DNA of 64,000 nt from Arthrobacter sp. StoSoilB20. Its GTDB lineage: Bacteria > Actinomycetota > Actinomycetes > Actinomycetales > Micrococcaceae. Below are positions 19,730 to 29,801 of the stretch, piece after piece (the stretch's first letter is position 1; each line of letters starts with the position of its first letter). The DNA lies in NCBI RefSeq assembly GCF_019977295.1, contig NZ_AP024651.1:2542001-2606000 (forward strand). Reading direction: 5' to 3'. The notes beneath the pieces were generated by a model that searched no databases, was not told the DNA's origin, and saw only the letters and a list, made by a program, of their open reading frames with translations. The translations under genes were made by a program, and so were the position numbers.

Positions 19730-20449
19730 ATGCATTCGTTACCCAGCCAGCCCCTCCTCAAAGCCGTGCTCTGGGATATGGATGGCACACTGGTCGATAC
19801 CGAACCCTATTGGATCGCAGCCGAGCGTGGGCTGGTGGAGTCCCATGGCGGAAGCTGGTCCCACCAGCAGGCCATGCAATTGGTGGGACAGTCCCTGCTT
19901 CACTCCGCTGCTGTCCTTCAGGCCGCCGGCGTCGAGCTTGAGGCCCGTGAGATCGTGGATACTTTGAGCGCACAGGTGATCGCGCAGGTTCGCAAAGAGG
20001 TTCCTTGGCGGCCCGGGGCCCGTGAACTGCTCGATGATCTCCACCAGGACGGTATTCGCTGCGCCTTGGTGACCATGTCAGAAGGCCCGTTGGCCGGCGT
20101 GGTGGTGGAGAGCCTTTCCAAGCCCTACTTCGAGTTCATGGTTACCGGCGATACCGTTGCCAATGGAAAACCGCACCCTGAGGCCTACCTCACGGCCGTG
20201 GAACGCCTGCGCCTTGATGATCCGGACCTGACGATCCACCACTGCGTCGCACTCGAGGATTCCGTTCCGGGTGCCACCGCGGCGATCGCCTCCGGTGTTG
20301 TCACCGTCGGCATTCCGCACCAGGTGCCGCTGCCGGAGGATTCCCGCATGGTTGCCTGGGACACCCTGGTGGGACGGACCCCAGCTGATCTGCAGCAACT
20401 CGTCGAAGACCGTTTCGCTGCAGCAAACCAGCTTGAAGGGGCCAACTAG
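19730..20449 (+). CDS. HAD family hydrolase (beta-phosphoglucomutase/phosphatase-like)
   Basis: A 239-residue HAD-superfamily enzyme. Motif I is LWDMDGTLVDTEPYW (nucleophile Asp and acid/base Asp, residues about 16-20), motif II is the Thr in CALVTMSEG, motif III the Lys in VANGKPHPEAYL, and motif IV ALEDSVPGATAAIA. The helical cap after motif I matches the beta-phosphoglucomutase/CbbY/GPH type. The substrate is unknown. I start at the ATG at 19730, which follows TAGACT by 7 bases; the same frame is open far upstream only because it runs antisense to the PAC2 gene. The next gene starts immediately after its TAG. Confidence 0.9.
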   Translation: MHSLPSQPLLKAVLWDMDGTLVDTEPYWIAAERGLVESHGGSWSHQQAMQLVGQSLLHSAAVLQAAGVELEAREIVDTLSAQVIAQVRKEVPWRPGARELLDDLHQDGIRCALVTMSEGPLAGVVVESLSKPYFEFMVTGDTVANGKPHPEAYLTAVERLRLDDPDLTIHHCVALEDSVPGATAAIASGVVTVGIPHQVPLPEDSRMVAWDTLVGRTPADLQQLVEDRFAAANQLEGAN

Positions 20450-21613
20450 GTGACCAGCTCCGCCACACCGAACCATGCAACCACCAAGAAAGACGGCATC
20501 CCCCTCGGGAAGATCGCAGGGATTCCCGTCTACCTGGCTTACTCATGGTTCGTCATTGCAGCCATCACCGTCATCTTCTATGGCCCCTTCCTTATGGACT
20601 TCTTGCCCTATCTTGGCAACTGGGCATACCTCGTCGGATTTGCCGTTGCATTGCTGCTCGCCATATCGGTCTTGATCCATGAACTTGCCCACGCGCTCAG
20701 TGCCAAGGCCTTTAACTGGCCAACAGAGAAGATCGTGCTGAACCTTTGGGGCGGCCACACACAGTTCGAGAACTTCACCTCTTCACCGGGCAAGTCTGTT
20801 GTCGTCGCGCTGGCAGGCCCGGCCTCGAACTTCGTGGTGGCCGGAGTTATTTGGGCCGTTGACGCTGTAACCCCGCTTCAAGGCGTACCGGGAACTCTGG
20901 CCGACCTCTTGATGTGGGCCAATCTCCTGATCGGCATCTTCAATGTTCTTCCTGGCATGCCCCTCGATGGGGGCCGTTTGGTGGAATCTGCTGTCTGGAA
21001 AGCCACGGGGAGCCAGGACAAAGGCACGATCGCTGCCGGCTGGTCTGGCCGGGTCATTGTCGTTGCGCTACTGATGTGGTTCATCGGCCGCCCCATGATC
21101 ATTGGGGACTGGCCCAACCTCAATATCCTCGTCGTTACCGTCCTCGTCTGCGGTTTCCTGTGGATGGGCGCCTCAAGCTCCATCCATCACGCGAAGCTCC
21201 GCAGCCGCCTCTACCTTGTAAGTGCTGCGGGCCTGGCGGAGCGCGCCGTCGGCGTGCCGAACTCGGCCACCGTGGCCGACGTCCTGGACATATCACCGGC
21301 CGGAAGTCCCGCCGTCGTAATTTGCGGACCTGATGGCAAACCGCAGGGCGTTGTCGACTTCGGCGCAGCGGCGGCAGTTCCTCCCCAATCAACGACGACG
21401 ACGCCCGTCACCGCAGTGGCCCATGCCCTGGGCGCCGGCGCATATGTCCCGGAATGGTCCAAGGGCCAGGAACTGATCCAGTACTTGGCACGGCTGGAGG
21501 GCGGCGAATACGCTGTGGTGGACCACAACGGAATCGTCACCGGCCTTCTGCGCCAGCAGGCAGTAGTGACAGCCATTACAGGTAAGGAAGCCCGCCGCAG
21601 CGGGCGCGCCTGA
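20450..21613 (+). CDS. M50 family site-2 protease-like membrane metalloprotease with CBS-type region
   Basis: A 387-residue protein with about six membrane segments. The zinc site HELAH lies at residues 77-81, and the second motif NVLPGMPLDGGRLVE (Asp zinc ligand) at about 165-178, the order found in SpoIVFB/Rip3-type intramembrane proteases. The C-terminal 140 residues (from about LAERAVGVPNSATVADVLD) resemble a pair of CBS repeats (VVICGPDGKPQGVVDF; YAVVDHNGIVTGLL). It probably cleaves a membrane protein such as an anti-sigma factor; no partner is visible. The GTG start directly abuts the HAD stop, and the gene precedes trmI and the proteasome locus, as in other actinobacteria. Confidence 0.88.
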   Translation: MTSSATPNHATTKKDGIPLGKIAGIPVYLAYSWFVIAAITVIFYGPFLMDFLPYLGNWAYLVGFAVALLLAISVLIHELAHALSAKAFNWPTEKIVLNLWGGHTQFENFTSSPGKSVVVALAGPASNFVVAGVIWAVDAVTPLQGVPGTLADLLMWANLLIGIFNVLPGMPLDGGRLVESAVWKATGSQDKGTIAAGWSGRVIVVALLMWFIGRPMIIGDWPNLNILVVTVLVCGFLWMGASSSIHHAKLRSRLYLVSAAGLAERAVGVPNSATVADVLDISPAGSPAVVICGPDGKPQGVVDFGAAAAVPPQSTTTTPVTAVAHALGAGAYVPEWSKGQELIQYLARLEGGEYAVVDHNGIVTGLLRQQAVVTAITGKEARRSGRA

Positions 21614-21729
21614 CATCCTTGCCGGTAGAGTTGCATGCCGGCGGTTTTACCGAAGAACCCAGTGAATTTTTGGCGCCCAACCGCCAGCATGATGTTGCGG
21701 CCCGGCCGTACAGGAGCGAGGAACAGTAC

Positions 21730-22824
21730 ATGAGCAGCGAAACCGCCGCCCCCGAAGCCAACGCAGGCAACGACGAGGCAACCGCCGACCAGGCAGCCGC
21801 CAGCCAGGCAGTCCCCGGCCAGGCCCCGCAGCCCACGGGTGCCGCACGTCGGCGCGGGCCTTTCCGCGTAGGCGAGCGTGTCCAGCTCACTGACGAACGT
21901 GGCCGCATGAACACCATCTCCCTCGAAGTGGGCGGTGCCTTCCATACCCACCGGGGCTTCGTCAACCATGACGAAATCATCGGCAAGGTCGATGGTTCCG
22001 TGGTCAGCAACAACGTTGGCCAGCAGTACCAGACCCTCCGGCCCCTGCTCTCGGACTTCGTCTTGTCCATGCCCCGGGGCGCCGCAGTGGTCTACCCGAA
22101 GGACGCCGCCCAGATCGTCACCATGGCTGACATCTTCCCGGGCGCACGCGTAGTCGAAGCCGGCGTCGGCTCCGGCGCCCTCTCCATCTCGCTCCTGCGG
22201 GCAGTCGGCGACAACGGCTACCTCCATTCCTTTGAGCGTCGTGAAGAATTCGCGGACATCGCCCGCGGCAACGTGGAGACCATCTTCGGTGGACCGCACC
22301 CTGCGTGGCAGATTTCCTTGGGTGACTTCCAGGAAGAAGTGGTCAAGGCCGAGGCCCCCGGCTCCGTGGACCGCGTGGTCCTGGACATGTTGGCTCCATG
22401 GGAGTGCCTTGATGCCGTGGCTACGGTCCTGGCTCCCGGCGGCGTCTGGATCAACTATGTGGCAACCGTCACCCAGTTGTCCCGCACAGCGGAAGCCATC
22501 CGCGCTGATGGACGCTTTACCGAGCCTGACGCATGGGAGTCGATGGTGCGCGGTTGGCACCTCGAAGGCCTGGCGGTCCGGCCGGACCACCGCATGGTGG
22601 CCCACACAGGCTTCCTCCTGGTGACCCGCCGGCTTGCCGAGGGCGTGACCGGAATTTCCGTCAAGCGCCGCCCGTCCAAGACCGAGTTCAGCGAAGAGGA
22701 CCTCAACGCATGGACACCGGCCGCTGTGGGGGAGAGGTCCGTTTCGGACAAGAAACTCCGCCGGGCCGCGCGCGACGCCATCGCCGGGACCAACGTCCAG
22801 GATGATCCCGCAGTCACAAACTGA
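21730..22824 (+). CDS. trmI: tRNA (adenine-58-N1)-methyltransferase TrmI
   Basis: A 364-residue SAM-dependent methyltransferase. After an Ala/Gln-rich low-complexity N-terminus of about 35 residues it has RRRGPFRVGERVQLTDERGR, then the SAM loop ARVVEAGVGSGALSISLLR, HSFERREEFADIA, and VVLDMLAPWECLDAV, the TrmI order. It methylates N1 of A58 in the tRNA T-loop. I choose the ATG at 21730, preceded by GGAG/GAGG; the frame extends upstream without a better start. In mycobacteria and relatives trmI also sits just upstream of the proteasomal ATPase gene, so the context supports the call. Confidence 0.92.
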   Translation: MSSETAAPEANAGNDEATADQAAASQAVPGQAPQPTGAARRRGPFRVGERVQLTDERGRMNTISLEVGGAFHTHRGFVNHDEIIGKVDGSVVSNNVGQQYQTLRPLLSDFVLSMPRGAAVVYPKDAAQIVTMADIFPGARVVEAGVGSGALSISLLRAVGDNGYLHSFERREEFADIARGNVETIFGGPHPAWQISLGDFQEEVVKAEAPGSVDRVVLDMLAPWECLDAVATVLAPGGVWINYVATVTQLSRTAEAIRADGRFTEPDAWESMVRGWHLEGLAVRPDHRMVAHTGFLLVTRRLAEGVTGISVKRRPSKTEFSEEDLNAWTPAAVGERSVSDKKLRRAARDAIAGTNVQDDPAVTN

Positions 22825-22921
22825 CGAAGGTCACAATAGGGTTCGCATTCCGGATGTCACCCAGCACCCTGAGCTTTTCGGGACTAAGGTCTTCTTAAGC
22901 GCAGGAAGGGGCTGATGAATC

Positions 22922-24730
22922 GTGGATACGTCAAACAACGACCTTGGACGGCCGACGCCGGAAGAAGCACACGCCGCAGCGGAAGAAGCAGCAAGCCGGA
23001 GGCTTGCCGCTGTCCAACCGCCCGAGCCCTCGAGCGATCTGACTGTTGCCGAACGGCAGATCAATATCCTCCGGGACAAGCTTCGCCACATTGACCGCCA
23101 GCTGGCAGCCGCGACCCAGAACAACAGCAAGCTTGTGAGCATGCTGGAGGCGGCGAAGGCCGAGATCCTCCGTTTGAAGGGTGCACTGGAGCAAGAGGGC
23201 CAGCCGCCTTACAGTTTCGGGACCGTGGTGCAGATCAATCCGCGGAAGCAGCCGACAGCCGGCAGTTCCAGCCAGGCCGCCACGGAGGAGTCCGTGGACA
23301 TCTTCAACGCCGGCCGGAAGATGCGGGTGGGCGTCAGCCCGCTGGTGAACGTGAACCAGCTTGCCGTTGGGCAGGAGGTCCTCCTGAACGAGGCCCTGCT
23401 GGTGGTGGCGGGCCTTGGCTACGAACGCGCCGGCGAGCTGGTGACGCTGAAGGAAATGCTCGGCAAGGACCGCGCCCTGGTGGTAGGCCGCGCCGATGAA
23501 GAACGTGTGGTCCGGCTCTCGGGGGCCCTGCAGAGTGTCCACCTGAAAGTCGGGGATGCCCTCTCCCTGGATTCACGGACCGGCTACGCGTTGGAAAAGG
23601 TGCCTCGGGCAGAGGTGGAGAACCTCGTCCTCGAAGAGGTACCGGACATCACGTACCAGGACATCGGCGGCCTGGGCCCGCAGATTGAACAGATCCGCGA
23701 CGCCGTGGAATTGCCGTTCCTTCATCCGGACCTCTACCGGGAGCATGGCCTGAAAGCACCCAAGGGTATCCTGCTTTACGGCCCTCCGGGCTGCGGCAAG
23801 ACACTTATTGCCAAAGCTGTGGCCAACTCGCTCGCTGCACGCGCTGCAGAGCGCGCCGGCAATACCGACCTGAAGAGTTACTTCCTGAACATCAAGGGCC
23901 CGGAGCTGCTGGATAAGTACGTAGGCGAGACAGAGCGCCACATCCGGCTGATCTTCTCCCGCGCACGGGAAAAGGCGTCCGACGGCAGCCCCGTGGTGGT
24001 CTTCTTTGATGAGATGGATTCGCTGTTCCGCACCCGCGGCACCGGCGTTTCCTCCGACGTCGAAACCACCATTGTTCCCCAGCTGCTCAGCGAGATCGAT
24101 GGCGTTGAGCGCTTGGACAACGTCATTGTCATTGGCGCCTCCAACCGTGAAGACATGATCGATCCCGCCATCCTCCGGCCGGGCCGCCTGGACGTAAAGG
24201 TCAAGATCCAGCGCCCCGATGCCGAGGCCGCAGCGGACATCTTCGGCAAGTACATCACTACCGACCTGCCATTCCATGCCCAGGACCTGGCCGAGTACGG
24301 CGGAGACGTGCAAGCCACCGTCGACGCCATGGTCCAGCGCACGGTGGAAGCCATGTACTCCACCGAAAAGTCCAATGAGTACCTTGAGGTCACGTACGCA
24401 AACGGCGACACGGAGATGCTCTACTTCAAGGACTTCAACTCCGGGGCCGTAGTGCAGAACGTGGTGGACCGTGCCAAGAAGTACGCCATCAAGGACCTCC
24501 TGACCAACAACCAGAAGGGGCTCCGGATCGAGCACTTGCTGCGGGCAGTGGTGGATGAGTTCCGCGAGCACGAGGACATGCCCAACACCACCAATCCGGA
24601 CGACTGGGCACGGATCTCGGGCAAGAAGGGCGAACGGATCACCTACATCCGCACCATCGTCCAAGGCAAGGCAGGACAGGAACCGGGCAAGTCCATTGAA
24701 ACCACCCCCAACACGGGCCAGTACCTATGA
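22922..24730 (+). CDS. arc: Proteasome-associated AAA+ ATPase Arc (Mpa)
   Basis: A 602-residue ATPase. An N-terminal coiled coil (about residues 40-100) that binds Pup is followed by two OB-type subdomains (about 100-240) and an AAA module. That module has Walker A GPPGCGKT at 287-294, Walker [10 protein letters not shown] with Asp363-Glu364, and [20 protein letters not shown]. The C-terminus is GQYL, the known Mpa tail that docks on the 20S core. It unfolds pupylated proteins and feeds them to PrcBA. The start is GTG at 22922, with a GGAAGGGG site about 11 bases upstream. Its stop overlaps dop by 4 bases. Confidence 0.97.
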   Translation: MDTSNNDLGRPTPEEAHAAAEEAASRRLAAVQPPEPSSDLTVAERQINILRDKLRHIDRQLAAATQNNSKLVSMLEAAKAEILRLKGALEQEGQPPYSFGTVVQINPRKQPTAGSSSQAATEESVDIFNAGRKMRVGVSPLVNVNQLAVGQEVLLNEALLVVAGLGYERAGELVTLKEMLGKDRALVVGRADEERVVRLSGALQSVHLKVGDALSLDSRTGYALEKVPRAEVENLVLEEVPDITYQDIGGLGPQIEQIRDAVELPFLHPDLYREHGLKAPKGILLYGPPGCGKTLIAKAVANSLAARAAERAGNTDLKSYFLNIKGPELLDKYVGETERHIRLIFSRAREKASDGSPVVVFFDEMDSLFRTRGTGVSSDVETTIVPQLLSEIDGVERLDNVIVIGASNREDMIDPAILRPGRLDVKVKIQRPDAEAAADIFGKYITTDLPFHAQDLAEYGGDVQATVDAMVQRTVEAMYSTEKSNEYLEVTYANGDTEMLYFKDFNSGAVVQNVVDRAKKYAIKDLLTNNQKGLRIEHLLRAVVDEFREHEDMPNTTNPDDWARISGKKGERITYIRTIVQGKAGQEPGKSIETTPNTGQYL

Positions 24731-26400
24731 CGGCAAGACCGGACGGCACGCCTGCTGAGAAGTTGCCCGCCGGCGGTGCCATGCGCGTCATGGGCTCGGA
24801 AACTGAATACGGCATCCATGCACCGTCCGCCCCCGGGGCGAACGCCACCATGATGTCCGCCAGGATCATTCAGGCGTACGCCACGGTTACCCGGCAACGG
24901 GCTGCCGGCGGCGCCGAAACGCGCTGGGACTATACGGACGAAGAACCTTTGCACGACGCCCGTGGCTGGACCCTGGACAGGGCTGCCGCGGACCCCAGCC
25001 AACTCACGGACCAGCCACCAGTGCTCGACGCCGAGGCCGTCGCGTTGGCCTATGGCCGCCAGGAGTTGGAACTCGATGGTGCGGACGAGTCCGGTTCCCT
25101 CTTGATGAACATGGTCCTTGGTAACGGGGCACGCCTTTACGTGGACCACGCGCACCCTGAGTACTCCAGCCCTGAGGTCACCAACCCGCGTGACGCTGTG
25201 GCTTGGGATGCCGCAGGGGATCTGGTTGCCTTGGCCACCGTGCGCAAAGTGGCAGCTGATGCCGGCCTGCCTCCCATCAACCTCTACAAGAACAACACGG
25301 ACAACAAGTCTGTGTCCTATGGTTCACATGAGAACTACCTCATGCCGCGTTCGGTGCCTTTCGGCGACATCATCCGTGGCCTGACTCCGTTCTTTGTCTC
25401 CCGCCAGGTGGTCTGCGGGGCCGGACGGGTTGGACTGGGGCAAGACAGTTCCACCCCCGGTTACCAGATCAGCCAGAGGGCCGACTTCTTCGAGGCGGAA
25501 GTGGGCCTGGAAACCACCATCCGGCGCCCGATCATCAACACCCGCGATGAGCCGCACGCGACAGCCGACAAGTACCGGCGGCTCCACGTCATCATTGGCG
25601 ACGCCAACCTCAGCCAGGCCTCCAACTACCTCAAGTTCGGTACCACGGCTATGGTCCTTAGCCTCGTGGAGGCAGGCCAGGCTCCTAAAATTGAGGTTCA
25701 CGAGCCTGTGCAGGCGCTTCAGGCCATCAGCCACGACACCACTCTGGCAGCCACAGTCAGGTTGCTCGATGGCCGCAGGGTCACAGCACTGGACATCCAA
25801 TGGATGTACTACGAGGCAGCCGCGAAACTTTCCCAGGAAACGGGAGTGGCGGATTCCGTCACGGGAGACGGCCACACCCACGACGTCCTTGCACGCTGGG
25901 AATCGACCCTGACAACGCTGGGCACTGATCTTGGTGCGGCCGCTTCCTCCGTGGAGTGGGTAGCCAAGAAATCGCTTCTGGAGGGATACCGGAACCGCGA
26001 CGGACTGGCGTGGAACGACGCCCGCCTGGGCTTGGTGGATCTCCAGTGGTCTGACATCCGGCCGGAGAAGGGCCTCTACTACAGGCTGCTGTCCAAGGAC
26101 CGCATGATGCGGATCGTCGACGACGCCGACATCGCCCGGGCGGTCACCGAACCGCCGTCGGACACCCGCGCCTACTTCCGTGGCCGGTGTGTTTCCAAGT
26201 TCGCCAAGGACGTGGTGGGGGCAAGTTGGGACTCGGTCATTTTTGATGTTCCGGGCCTGGGCAAGCTGCAAAGGGTCCCCACGCGTGAACCCCTGCGTGG
26301 CACTGAGGCACTGACCGGTGCCCTGTTTGAGCGGCACCATGAAGCCGGCGCATTCCTGTCCGAATTAATGGGCCGGAATACTCCGCCGGCGAGGAGTTGA
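24727..26400 (+). CDS. dop: Deamidase/depupylase of Pup (Dop)
   Basis: A 557-residue member of the carboxylate-amine ligase-like Pup ligase/Dop family. Motifs are [13 protein letters not shown] (Mg-ATP binding Glu), [18 protein letters not shown] (catalytic Asp region), [19 protein letters not shown], and [20 protein letters not shown]. The segment [16 protein letters not shown], with its following residues, is the Dop-loop insertion that distinguishes Dop from PafA. It converts the Pup C-terminal Gln to Glu and removes Pup from substrates. The start overlaps the arc stop (ATGA); an internal ATG at 24781 would give the length more typical of mycobacterial Dop and remains possible. Confidence 0.96.
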   Translation: MTARPDGTPAEKLPAGGAMRVMGSETEYGIHAPSAPGANATMMSARIIQAYATVTRQRAAGGAETRWDYTDEEPLHDARGWTLDRAAADPSQLTDQPPVLDAEAVALAYGRQELELDGADESGSLLMNMVLGNGARLYVDHAHPEYSSPEVTNPRDAVAWDAAGDLVALATVRKVAADAGLPPINLYKNNTDNKSVSYGSHENYLMPRSVPFGDIIRGLTPFFVSRQVVCGAGRVGLGQDSSTPGYQISQRADFFEAEVGLETTIRRPIINTRDEPHATADKYRRLHVIIGDANLSQASNYLKFGTTAMVLSLVEAGQAPKIEVHEPVQALQAISHDTTLAATVRLLDGRRVTALDIQWMYYEAAAKLSQETGVADSVTGDGHTHDVLARWESTLTTLGTDLGAAASSVEWVAKKSLLEGYRNRDGLAWNDARLGLVDLQWSDIRPEKGLYYRLLSKDRMMRIVDDADIARAVTEPPSDTRAYFRGRCVSKFAKDVVGASWDSVIFDVPGLGKLQRVPTREPLRGTEALTGALFERHHEAGAFLSELMGRNTPPARS

Positions 26401-26479
26401 GGACGCCCCGCCACGGGAGGATCCTGGCCTGGTCAAAGCCATACGCAGCAGCCCGCAGCGTGGCAATATGGCAGTAGGA

Positions 26480-26500
26480 AGTCTCCACCATCAGGAGACT
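26480..26500 (+). other. Stem-loop immediately upstream of pup
   Basis: A perfect 7-bp stem AGTCTCC/GGAGACT with a 7-base loop, ending 20 bases before the pup ATG. It is bracketed by two CAGTAGG copies (26472-26478 and 26502-26508), the second being part of the ribosome-binding region. It may be an mRNA processing or stability element. Confidence 0.55.
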
Positions 26501-26519
26501 GACAGTAGGGAGAAAGAAA

Positions 26520-26723
26520 ATGGCAGCACAGGAGCAGCAACAACCGCAGTCCAGGGACACCGAAACCGAGGTGGATGTCCCCGAGGCCCCGCCCGCGGCA
26601 CCAGCGGCCCAGGCGTCGGATGCGACCCAAGGCGTGGATGACCTCCTCGACGAAATCGACGGCGTTCTTGAGTCGAACGCTGAAGAGTTCGTCAGGGCGT
26701 TTGTCCAAAAGGGTGGCCAGTAA
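26520..26723 (+). CDS. pup: Prokaryotic ubiquitin-like protein Pup
   Basis: A 67-residue acidic, intrinsically disordered protein. The N-terminal half is rich in Gln, Glu, Pro and Ala. The C-terminal half has the Pup signature VDDLLDEIDGVLESNAEEFV, ending in VQKGGQ. The final Gln means it must be deamidated by Dop before PafA can join it to lysines. The ATG has an AGTAGGGAG ribosome site. It sits between dop and prcB and is flanked on both sides by stem-loops. Confidence 0.97.
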   Translation: MAAQEQQQPQSRDTETEVDVPEAPPAAPAAQASDATQGVDDLLDEIDGVLESNAEEFVRAFVQKGGQ

Positions 26724-26748
26724 CAGGACCCCCGCTACAGGATGTACT

Positions 26749-26775
26749 GCCCGGCAGGCGTGAGGCCGCCGGGCA
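26749..26775 (+). other. Stem-loop between pup and prcB
   Basis: A perfect 8-bp GC-rich stem TGCCCGGC/GCCGGGCA with an 11-base loop, 25 bases after the pup stop and 29 bases before the prcB ATG. No T-run follows, so it is more likely an attenuator or 3'-stability hairpin than a full terminator. It could raise pup mRNA relative to the proteasome genes. Confidence 0.55.
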
Positions 26776-26804
26776 TCGGAACGCAGAGTCGAAGGAGTGC
26801 AGCA

Positions 26805-27614
26805 ATGCAGGACCCGTCAACCGGCCCCCTGGCCAACCAGGCAACATCTTCTTTCACGGAGCATCTCCAACGCTCGCGCCCCGAACTCCTGCCGTTCAAC
26901 CAATCCTTGCCGGCCGGGACCATACCTGCCTCTCCGCATGCCACCACGATCGTCGCTTTGACTTATGCCGGCGGTGTGCTGATGGCGGGGGATCGTCGTG
27001 CCACCATGGGCAACATCATCGCAAGCAGGCATATCGAAAAGGTGTTCCCGGCGGATGAGTACTCCGTCCTGGGAATTGCCGGAACAGCTGGTCTTGCCAT
27101 TGACATCACCCGGCTTTTCCAAGTTGAACTGGAGCACTACGAGAAAATCGAGGGCACGTTGCTTAGCCTCGTAGGCAAGGCCAACCGCCTCGGTGCCATG
27201 ATCCGGGGAAACCTGCCCATGGCCATGCAGGGGATGGCGGTCATTCCATTGTTTGCAGGTTTTGACCAGGTCTCAGGGGTCGGCAGGCTGTTCTCCTATG
27301 ACGTCACGGGTGGCCGCTACGAAGAGCAGGAACACCACTCCGTGGGTTCAGGTTCAGTGTTTGCCCGTGGAGCGCTGAAGAAGTTGTGGAAGCCAAACCT
27401 TTCCGAAGAAGCGGCCGTAGCTGTGGCCGTCGAGGCCCTGTACGACGCCGCCGACGACGACTCAGCTACTGGCGGGCCTGATCCTGTCCGCCAACTCTGG
27501 CCTGTGGTCTACACCGTCAACCGTGCCGGAAACCGCAGGGTTCCGGAACGGGATCTGGCCGCCATAGCGGGGGAGATTGTCGAATCCCGCGCCATCGCTG
27601 GACGGGAGGCCTGA
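26805..27614 (+). CDS. prcB: 20S proteasome beta subunit PrcB
   Basis: A 269-residue Ntn hydrolase with a propeptide of about 46 residues. The autocatalytic site is [21 protein letters not shown], making Thr47 the catalytic N-terminal nucleophile. It also has the Asp/Lys-type residues of the family (GDRRATMGN). It carries the peptidase activity of the core particle. I start at the ATG at 26805, preceded by GAAGGAG; an in-frame ATG at 26742 would place the pup-prcB hairpin inside the gene and has no ribosome site. prcA follows after 1 base. Confidence 0.97.
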   Translation: MQDPSTGPLANQATSSFTEHLQRSRPELLPFNQSLPAGTIPASPHATTIVALTYAGGVLMAGDRRATMGNIIASRHIEKVFPADEYSVLGIAGTAGLAIDITRLFQVELEHYEKIEGTLLSLVGKANRLGAMIRGNLPMAMQGMAVIPLFAGFDQVSGVGRLFSYDVTGGRYEEQEHHSVGSGSVFARGALKKLWKPNLSEEAAVAVAVEALYDAADDDSATGGPDPVRQLWPVVYTVNRAGNRRVPERDLAAIAGEIVESRAIAGREA

Positions 27615-27615
27615 G

Positions 27616-28323
27616 ATGACCCAGCAGTTCTATGTTTCACCTGAGCAACTCATGAAGGACCGTGCGGATTTCGCACGGAAAGGCATCGCACGGGGCCGCT
27701 CGGTAGTGGTGATCAGTTGCGCTGACGGCATTGCGCTCATCGCAGAGAATCCCTCGCCATCACTGCACAAGATTGGTGAGATCTACGACAAAATCGCGTT
27801 TGCCGCGGTGGGTAAGTACAACGAGTTCGAGAGCCTTCGGCAGGCCGGCGTGCGGTACGCCGATGTCAGGGGTTACTCCTACGACCGGGAAGACGTCACC
27901 GCCCGCGGCCTGGCGAGTGTTTACGCCCAGAGTTTGGGAGCTGTATTCACCGCCGAACAGAAGCCGTTTGAAGTGGAACTCGCTGTGGCCGAGGTGGGTT
28001 TGGCGCAGGAGCAGGACCATCTTTACCGGTTGACCTTTGACGGTTCCATCGCCGATGAGAACGGCTTCGTGGTCATGGGCGGTCTTGCCGATCAAATTTC
28101 CGACGTCGTCAGCGGTGCGTGGGAGCCCGACCTCAGCCTTGCCGGAGCCATGCGTTTGGCCCTGCGTGCCCTTTCCACGGACAAGGACGCTGACGCCCTT
28201 CCGTCCACCGCCGTCGAAGCTGCGGTCCTGTACCGTGCCTCCGAAAGCCACCGCGGCTCCCGGAGGGCGTTCCGCAGGCTGTTGCCGGAGGACATGACCC
28301 GGTTGCTCACAGAGGAGTCTTGA
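27616..28323 (+). CDS. prcA: 20S proteasome alpha subunit PrcA
   Basis: A 235-residue proteasome alpha-type subunit: [29 protein letters not shown] at the N-terminus forms the gating helix region (the first part is characteristic). It is followed by [16 protein letters not shown] and [17 protein letters not shown]. There is no catalytic threonine, as expected for alpha. It forms the outer rings that gate the core and receive the Arc C-terminus. The ATG at 27616 is preceded by GGGAGG; an in-frame start at 27577 lies inside prcB. pafA starts 1 base after its stop. Confidence 0.97.
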   Translation: MTQQFYVSPEQLMKDRADFARKGIARGRSVVVISCADGIALIAENPSPSLHKIGEIYDKIAFAAVGKYNEFESLRQAGVRYADVRGYSYDREDVTARGLASVYAQSLGAVFTAEQKPFEVELAVAEVGLAQEQDHLYRLTFDGSIADENGFVVMGGLADQISDVVSGAWEPDLSLAGAMRLALRALSTDKDADALPSTAVEAAVLYRASESHRGSRRAFRRLLPEDMTRLLTEES

Positions 28324-28324
28324 G

Positions 28325-29689
28325 ATGGATAAGAGAATATTTGGCATCGAGACCGAATTCGGCATCTCCTATTCGAGCCCGGATTCACGGCCGCTGGCTC
28401 CGGAGGAAGTTGCCCGCTACCTGTTCCGGAAGGTAGTGAGCTGGGGCAGGTCATCGAACGTGTTCCTGACCAACGGCTCCCGCCTTTACCTGGATGTGGG
28501 CTCACATCCGGAGTATGCCACTGCTGAGTGCGACGACCTCGCCCAGTTGATTGCCCACGACAGGGCCGGCGAACTGATCCTGGACGACCTCGTGGACGAG
28601 GCGCAGGCAAGGCTGGCGGCCGAGGGCTTCAACGGAACTGTGTACCTGTTCAAGAACAACACCGACTCCGCAGGGAACTCCTACGGCAGCCACGAGAACT
28701 ACCTGATCCCGCGCCGCGGCGAGTTTTCCCGTCTGGCCGAGATCCTCATTCCCTTCCTGGTGACCCGGCAGTTGATCGCGGGAGCAGGCAAGGTCCTCAA
28801 AACACCCCACGGCGCCACCTTTGCGTTCTCCCAGCGCGCCGACCACATCTGGGAAGGCGTATCTTCAGCCACCACCCGGTCCCGGCCCATCATCAACACC
28901 CGGGATGAGCCGCATGCGGACGCGGAGTTCTACCGCCGCCTCCACGTCATTGTGGGCGACAGCAACATGTCCGAAACCACGGCGCTGCTCAAGGTGGGAA
29001 CCGTGGACCTGATCCTCCGCATGATCGAGTCCGGGGTGATCATGCGCGACATGCGGATGGAGAACCCCATCCGGAGCATCCGTGAAATCTCCCACGACCT
29101 GACCGGCCGTGCGCTGGTCAGGCTTGCCAACGGCAGGCAGCTGACCGCCCTCGACATCCAGCGCGAGTATCTGGGCAAGGTCACTGAGTTTGTGGCCACC
29201 AACGGGGCGCACAATGCCCACGTGCCGCTGATCCTGGACCTGTGGAAGCGCACCTTGGACGCGATCGACAGCGGTGACACGTCCACCATTGATACCGAGG
29301 TGGACTGGGCTATCAAGAAGAAGTTGATGGACGGGTACATGCGTCGTCACGACCTCAGCCTGGATTCGCCGCGAATTGCCCAGCTCGACCTCACTTACCA
29401 CGATATTTCCCGGCAGCGGGGACTCTTCTTCCTTCTGCAGGCTCGGGGCGCCGCACGCCGGCTGGTGACGGAAACAGATGTCAAGGATGCCGTGGATGCA
29501 CCTCCGCAGACCACGAGGGCGAAGCTGCGGGGAGATTTTGTCCGCCGGGCACAGGAACTTGGCCGCGACTACACCGTCGACTGGGTCCATTTGAAGCTCA
29601 ACGACCGGGCCCACCAGACAATCCTTTGCAAAGACCCTTTCCGCAGCGTCGATGAGCGGGTGGATGCGCTGCTGGACTCTATGAGCTGA
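28325..29689 (+). CDS. pafA: Pup-protein ligase PafA
   Basis: A 454-residue paralogue of Dop without the Dop-loop. It begins [18 protein letters not shown] with the Mg-binding Glu9. Asp57 in [17 protein letters not shown] corresponds to the catalytic aspartate of mycobacterial PafA. Later come [20 protein letters not shown] and [20 protein letters not shown]. It uses ATP to phosphorylate the Pup C-terminal Glu and attach it to substrate lysines. The gene follows prcA after one base, completing the order arc-dop-pup-prcB-prcA-pafA. Confidence 0.97.
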   Translation: MDKRIFGIETEFGISYSSPDSRPLAPEEVARYLFRKVVSWGRSSNVFLTNGSRLYLDVGSHPEYATAECDDLAQLIAHDRAGELILDDLVDEAQARLAAEGFNGTVYLFKNNTDSAGNSYGSHENYLIPRRGEFSRLAEILIPFLVTRQLIAGAGKVLKTPHGATFAFSQRADHIWEGVSSATTRSRPIINTRDEPHADAEFYRRLHVIVGDSNMSETTALLKVGTVDLILRMIESGVIMRDMRMENPIRSIREISHDLTGRALVRLANGRQLTALDIQREYLGKVTEFVATNGAHNAHVPLILDLWKRTLDAIDSGDTSTIDTEVDWAIKKKLMDGYMRRHDLSLDSPRIAQLDLTYHDISRQRGLFFLLQARGAARRLVTETDVKDAVDAPPQTTRAKLRGDFVRRAQELGRDYTVDWVHLKLNDRAHQTILCKDPFRSVDERVDALLDSMS

Positions 29690-29706
29690 CTCCCAGCTTC
29701 ACGGGC

Positions 29707-29712
29707 TATTCT
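29707..29712 (+). promoter_or_regulatory. -10-like TATTCT before the FKBP lipoprotein gene
   Basis: TATTCT lies in the gap after pafA and would start a transcript with a leader of about 80 bases before the GTG at 29802. Within the leader, a GGAG site precedes short out-of-frame starts. No convincing -35 was found. Confidence 0.35.
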
Positions 29713-29801
29713 GGATAGTGGTCTCTTCCCGGGACCCAACCTGCTTGGAGGCGCAATGTGCCTTTCCGAGCTTCCCTTGCCCCGACGAAAGTGTCTTTTT
29801 T

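Noticed and set aside
26742..26804. Longer prcB start at ATG 26742
   Set aside because: It lacks a ribosome site and would translate the pup-prcB hairpin. The ATG at 26805 has GAAGGAG at the right distance.
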